64,000 nucleotides of DNA from Anisus vortex (taxonomy: Eukaryota; Mollusca; Gastropoda; Planorbidae): the NCBI GenBank assembly GCA_949126835.1, contig OX421499.1:5158295-5222294 (forward strand). The letters are read 5' to 3'. The notes beneath the pieces are model-generated. The model searched no databases. It had not been told where the DNA came from and saw only the letters and a program-made list of their open reading frames with translations. Positions 62,001-64,000 of the stretch are shown here, one piece after another (within the stretch, counting starts at the first letter, position 1; each line of letters opens with the position of its first letter). A program made the position numbers and the translations under genes.

Positions 62001-63891
62001 TTCTTCACAACAGCGACTGACTTATGTTTCTTTGCAAGCGCCATTGTCTAAGAATACTAACCTGTGCAAGAGAGACATGGTTGGCAAGAGTTGTGGCCCC
62101 TAAATGTCCTCTCCAAGCCTCAGGGATGACGTGCCATACAAGAGCGCACCCGCCGATTGAACCCGCGCACTGCATGATGACGAAAACAATCGTCTGCAAC
62201 ACAGAGAGTCAACCCTAAACCAATCCAACTCTAGTGGGTGTTTTATGAGCATTAAAAAAATTAAACATACAATTTGCTAATTCATGATCTTTGCTATCAA
62301 AGTTTACAAGTTCCAGTAGCCGATTTTTACAGAGGAATTATGTGGCTTACAACAGCACGCGGCTGTACTCTTACAGGTGAATGGGCCGTATTGCTGCTGA
62401 GAGTTAACACCCTTGTTCCTTATACAAGTCAATCTTATATACCGTAATTGTAAAATGGGCAAGGGTGTTAACTCTCAGCAGCAATACGGCCCATTGCATC
62501 TAAGTAAGGAGATGGGGTTAAACAATGAAAAGAAAAGCATAAATTAATACATTATACTGTCAAGATCGGTGCATGAGGTATGTCCACATCTGTTGATCTG
62601 TAAAGTAAGCCACAAGTGGAGTAAAGTAGCCTACAAAGTAAGAATGAGAAAGGCGTCTGAGGGAAATCGAGACATACTTTGTTTGGATTTACTACAACCA
62701 TGCAATCGATGACATGGGGCAAGATGATCTAATCGAATAGTTTTGTTCTCAAGTTGAAATCCATTGGCTCCTGAAAATGTCCAGAAAATTGTGTACATTG
62801 CACATGTGGATGAAATTATTATTAGGCCTTCGTTGAGGGAGTTCTATGAAAATGAAGTGGGGGCGACAAAAAAAGTTTCCAAAAATTAAAGAAGCAAGTA
62901 TTGACTATAAATACCAATCTGAAAGTTGTGTCAGCCACAACATAGTATGACGAATGTGAATATAAAATAAAACATTCCAAGGAGAAAAGCTGAATGAATG
63001 GTCATTGGCCTAAGTCAAAACTGGTCGAAGAATGTAGCCTATAATGAAATGCCCAACAAGCAATAGGCCTACAATATGAAGTTCCTCACAAGCAAAAAAA
63101 AAGAAATGGCGCAGTATTTCAGATTAGAACGGAGCATAAAATTATTTATAAGTTGTTAAACAGTGTAAATAACCAATTAAGCTAATTCAATTTTATTGTA
63201 CTTATATACTTAAACATTATATTTTACAATATGGACACAACCTTTTCTTCATTTGTTTACAAGATTTTACAATTTTGTATTATACTATAGTAATTTTTTT
63301 TATTATCCATCAATGGTTTTAATTTAGACATTAGACATAAACGACGAAATTTTCACTACAATTATTTAGTTCTAATGAGATGTGTGTAACTGCTCGCAAT
63401 TTCTGACAATATTCTTGACATTTTCACAAATGTTTAAACAATACATCAAACTCTGTAAAATTCGACTAAATAAAAACGATGAATTTTTTTTAAATTTCTA
63501 GCTGCCCTCGAGGGCCACATATTATCAGCTGCCGGGCCGCAGTTTGCCCACCCTTGCCTTAGCTATTACATTATATTATTATTAACTATGCGCATACCTT
63601 GACCAAGGATAACTGGCCGGTGATCATAAACGCCCAGCTGACGCTTGGGTTGATATGAGCCCCGCTGATATGATTGAATGTCCAGATGATCATAGCCACG
63701 GCCATGCCCGCGCAGATAGCCGATACCATGGGCTCCTGTGGCTGCCCCTGATCCAGGGTGGTGTACGACCCACAGATTGTGATCATCAATATGGCAGTAC
63801 CCACGAACTCTGAGACTGCTGCCTTGTAGAACTTGGGGGTTGAGAGTTCTTGGAATCCGAGGAATACGGAGAGTTTTCCTTTAGATGCCAT
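52837..63891 (-). CDS. AQP: Aquaporin with NPS and NPI motifs, 299 aa, 5 exons
   Basis: Join (minus strand): 63891-63598, 62193-62062, 61514-61377, 54854-54774, 53091-52837. All introns are phase 0 with good splice sites. MIP-family channel with six membrane segments and two half-helices. Loop B reads [10 protein letters not shown] (NPS instead of NPA) and loop E reads [14 protein letters not shown] (NPI instead of NPA). The arginine of the selectivity filter follows NPI, and Thr rather than Asp follows it, so it belongs to the classical aquaporin side, not the glycerol group. By alignment to AQP1 the filter would be Ala-Asn-Cys-Arg in place of Phe-His-Cys-Arg, a wider, less water-typical pore (inference). 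DHGG at 172-175 precedes the loop E helix. The cytosolic C-tail (~65 residues) is long. The second-half exon is followed by three decayed copies. Confidence 0.92.
53165..53425 (-). mobile_element. SINE family A copy
   Basis: CATTCGGACCAGGCTGAACC to GGATCGCCAGTCTAACTCGC, near full length. In the last intron of the aquaporin gene. Confidence 0.82.
53465..53880 (-). repeat. Unclassified interspersed repeat, longer copy
   Basis: GC-richer block homologous to 33540-33740 (ACAAGCGAGCCACCACGATA, CCGAGGGAAACTCCGCATG, poly-G end). A 135-codon minus-strand frame crosses it, but it shows no family match and is not conserved in the other copy. Confidence 0.65.
54425..54735 (-). pseudogene. Three decayed tandem copies of aquaporin exon 4
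   Basis: Units of ~105-111 bp starting on the plus strand near 54425, 54535 and 54646 repeat exon 4 with its donor and intron start. The fourth unit (from 54751) is the working exon. The first copy still reads [12 protein letters not shown], then a stop, then HYW with donor GTAAAT. The other two have lost frame and donor. They lie downstream of exon 4 in the gene, before exon 5. Confidence 0.85.
54774..54854 (-). CDS. AQP: Aquaporin exon 4 (second NPx motif, NPI)
   Basis: 81 bases. Acceptor TATCTGTTTCGTTGCAG and donor TGG|GTAAGT. Encodes [20 protein letters not shown] and GVWNDHW. It lies 6.5 kb from exon 3 because of the hAT insertion between them. Confidence 0.93.
54890..55060. mobile_element. 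Degraded hAT-like MITE (GGTCGGCAACC family)
   Basis: Interior TTCGCACGCTAAATGAATTA, GAAATCCTACTTTGGCGTAT and AACGTTGGCGTGCCCTG correspond to the right half of the family. Tips eroded. Confidence 0.6.
55061..56483. other. Aquaporin intron 3 segment, G-rich tracts
   Basis: No gene. Runs of G at 55625-55650, 55690-55715 and 55745-55758 on the plus strand could form G-quadruplexes. The rest is AT-rich with several TAGGCCTA copies. Confidence 0.5.
57009..59100 (+). pseudogene. Broken hAT transposase (zinc-finger MYM-type 1-like)
   Basis: A 136-codon frame (57009-57419) includes [20 protein letters not shown], typical of the ZMYM1/DUF4371 hAT transposases. Homology goes on past its stop ([20 protein letters not shown]) and at 57795-57870 (SERSFSKL-type dimerisation end). 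It resumes after the nested element at 59000 ([20 protein letters not shown]). Stops and the insertion leave it inactive. Confidence 0.8.
57872..58995. mobile_element. Nested hAT-like element, 1.1 kb
   Basis: Tips CAGGGGTCGGCAACCTAGGA and GGTTGCCGACCCCTG, flanked by GTCTGAGT and GTCAGAGT (8 bp, one mismatch). It belongs to the family of the ~200-bp MITEs but has ~900 bp of extra AT-rich interior without a transposase frame. It splits the dimerisation end of the host transposase, so it is younger than the outer element. Confidence 0.88.
59398..59460 (-). mobile_element. Diverged SINE family A fragment
   Basis: CTCCATGGCCACGGCATACA then GTTGCCAGCACTATTTCC match the 3' half of SINE A. Confidence 0.5.
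60033..60350. mobile_element. MITE-1 copy
   Basis: Ends CCAAAGACTATAATAAGATG and AAGTCTTAGG (right end with a short internal duplication TTATTACTTATTAAAG). Shared interior AATCGAAAGTTGTTTACAGC. Confidence 0.82.
60769..60798. repeat. Small perfect hairpin
   Basis: CCACAGAATAGG, loop CATATA, CCTATTCTGTGG: 12-bp perfect stem. Confidence 0.85.
60995..61240 (+). mobile_element. LINE 3' end fragment
   Basis: Fourth copy of the family (CCTTCTTATCCCATATGCGA, CCCGAGTGGCATCCGGGCG, GGAGCGGCTGTAATATATAG), ending ~140 bases from the aquaporin exon 3 donor. Confidence 0.75.
61377..61514 (-). CDS. AQP: Aquaporin exon 3 (membrane segments 4-5)
   Basis: Acceptor TTTCATCTTCTAG and donor GCG|GTAAGT. Encodes [20 protein letters not shown], the [17 protein letters not shown] turn, and VVLMQNTWA. 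Confidence 0.92.
61598..61655. repeat. (CA)n microsatellite
   Basis: ACACAAACATACGCACACAC-type run, 85 bases upstream (gene strand) of aquaporin exon 3. Confidence 0.9.
62062..62193 (-). CDS. AQP: Aquaporin exon 2 (membrane segment 3, loop C)
   Basis: Acceptor TCTGTGTTGCAG and donor CAG|GTTAGT. Encodes [20 protein letters not shown] and the loop [15 protein letters not shown]. Confidence 0.92.
62380..62495. mobile_element. Foldback element with perfect 36-bp arms
   Basis: 62380-62415 and 62460-62495 are exact reverse complements (AATGGGCCGTATTGCTGCTG outermost). A 44-bp spacer separates them. Probably a short MITE, since the perfect arms suggest recent arrival. No target duplication is evident. 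In aquaporin intron 1. Confidence 0.85.
62500..63469 (-). other. Aquaporin intron 1 remainder
   Basis: AT-rich, no exon-like segment and no recognisable element apart from one TAGGCCTA near 63064. Confidence 0.5.
63470..63557. mobile_element. hAT end fragment
   Basis: GGGCCGCAGTTTGCCCACCCTTG at the right is the complement of the CAAGGGTGGGCAAACTGCGG tip known from Charlie-like hAT elements. The preceding CTCGAGGGCCACAT fits the subterminal part. No left end was found. Confidence 0.6.
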
Positions 63892-63913
63892 TATCAGATC
63901 TGTGTTAAGTGCT
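63598..63913 (-). CDS. AQP: Aquaporin exon 1 (start, first NPx motif)
   Basis: Coding 63891-63598 (98 residues), ATG with A at -3. A probable acceptor (CCTTATATTTGCAG) puts the exon start at 63913, so a 5' UTR exon should lie beyond the window. Donor AAG|GTATGC. Contains membrane segments 1-2 and the NPS box. Confidence 0.9.
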
Positions 63914-64000
63914 CTGCAAATATAAGGTTCTCTTTAGAACTATTCAGAAGTATTTACAATTCTATTTTTTATAGAAGTGGTTATAATATATAAATCTATC

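Overview
This is a metazoan nuclear window: AT-rich, intron-rich, and crowded with short interspersed repeats. The protein repertoire and repeat style fit a gastropod mollusc, perhaps a freshwater pulmonate of the Biomphalaria/Bulinus type. That assignment is inference. The repeats are tRNA-derived SINEs, hAT and piggyBac-like elements, LINE 3' ends, and a scattered TAGGCCTA octamer. Nothing bacterial is present: no operons, CRISPR arrays, or rRNA or tRNA genes that look functional.

I assembled four protein-coding genes by matching splice sites and intron phases. (1) Minus strand, 19967 to 2198: an eight-exon gene for a 1,214-residue protein. It has a CARD-type death fold (about residues 172-266, split by an intron), followed by long disordered segments and four exon-terminal heptad-repeat helices. 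I recognise no named orthologue. It is my best candidate for an undescribed scaffold. (2) Minus strand, 43274 to 30261: a ten-exon CENP-L gene (349 aa), an inner-kinetochore protein. A 33-bp tandem array sits exactly on the donor of exon 7 and copies the splice site about ten times. (3) Plus strand, 48034-48984: an intronless FIT-family gene (316 aa) for an ER lipid-phosphate phosphatase of lipid-droplet biogenesis. (4) Minus strand, 63891 to 52837: a five-exon aquaporin (299 aa) with NPS and NPI in place of the two NPA motifs. The NPI exon is followed by three decayed tandem copies of itself.

Layout: 1-657, 3' end of a hAT transposon. 2-20 kb, CARD gene with MITE-filled introns. 20-30 kb, intergenic, with a 52/58-bp minisatellite and LINE and SINE debris. 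30-43.3 kb, CENP-L. 43.3-48 kb, AT-rich intergenic. 48-51.4 kb, FITM and its probable long 3' UTR. 52.8-64 kb, aquaporin, whose largest introns hold a 2.8-kb hAT element with a second hAT-like element nested inside it.

The four genes have unrelated roles (death-fold signalling, kinetochore, lipid droplet, water or solute channel) and show no sign of a shared pathway. The strongest unexpected signals are the CARD/heptad architecture, the tandem splice-site array in CENP-L, the exon-4 quadruplication and altered NPA boxes in the aquaporin, and evidence within repeat copies that TAGGCCTA arises by insertion at a TA dinucleotide.
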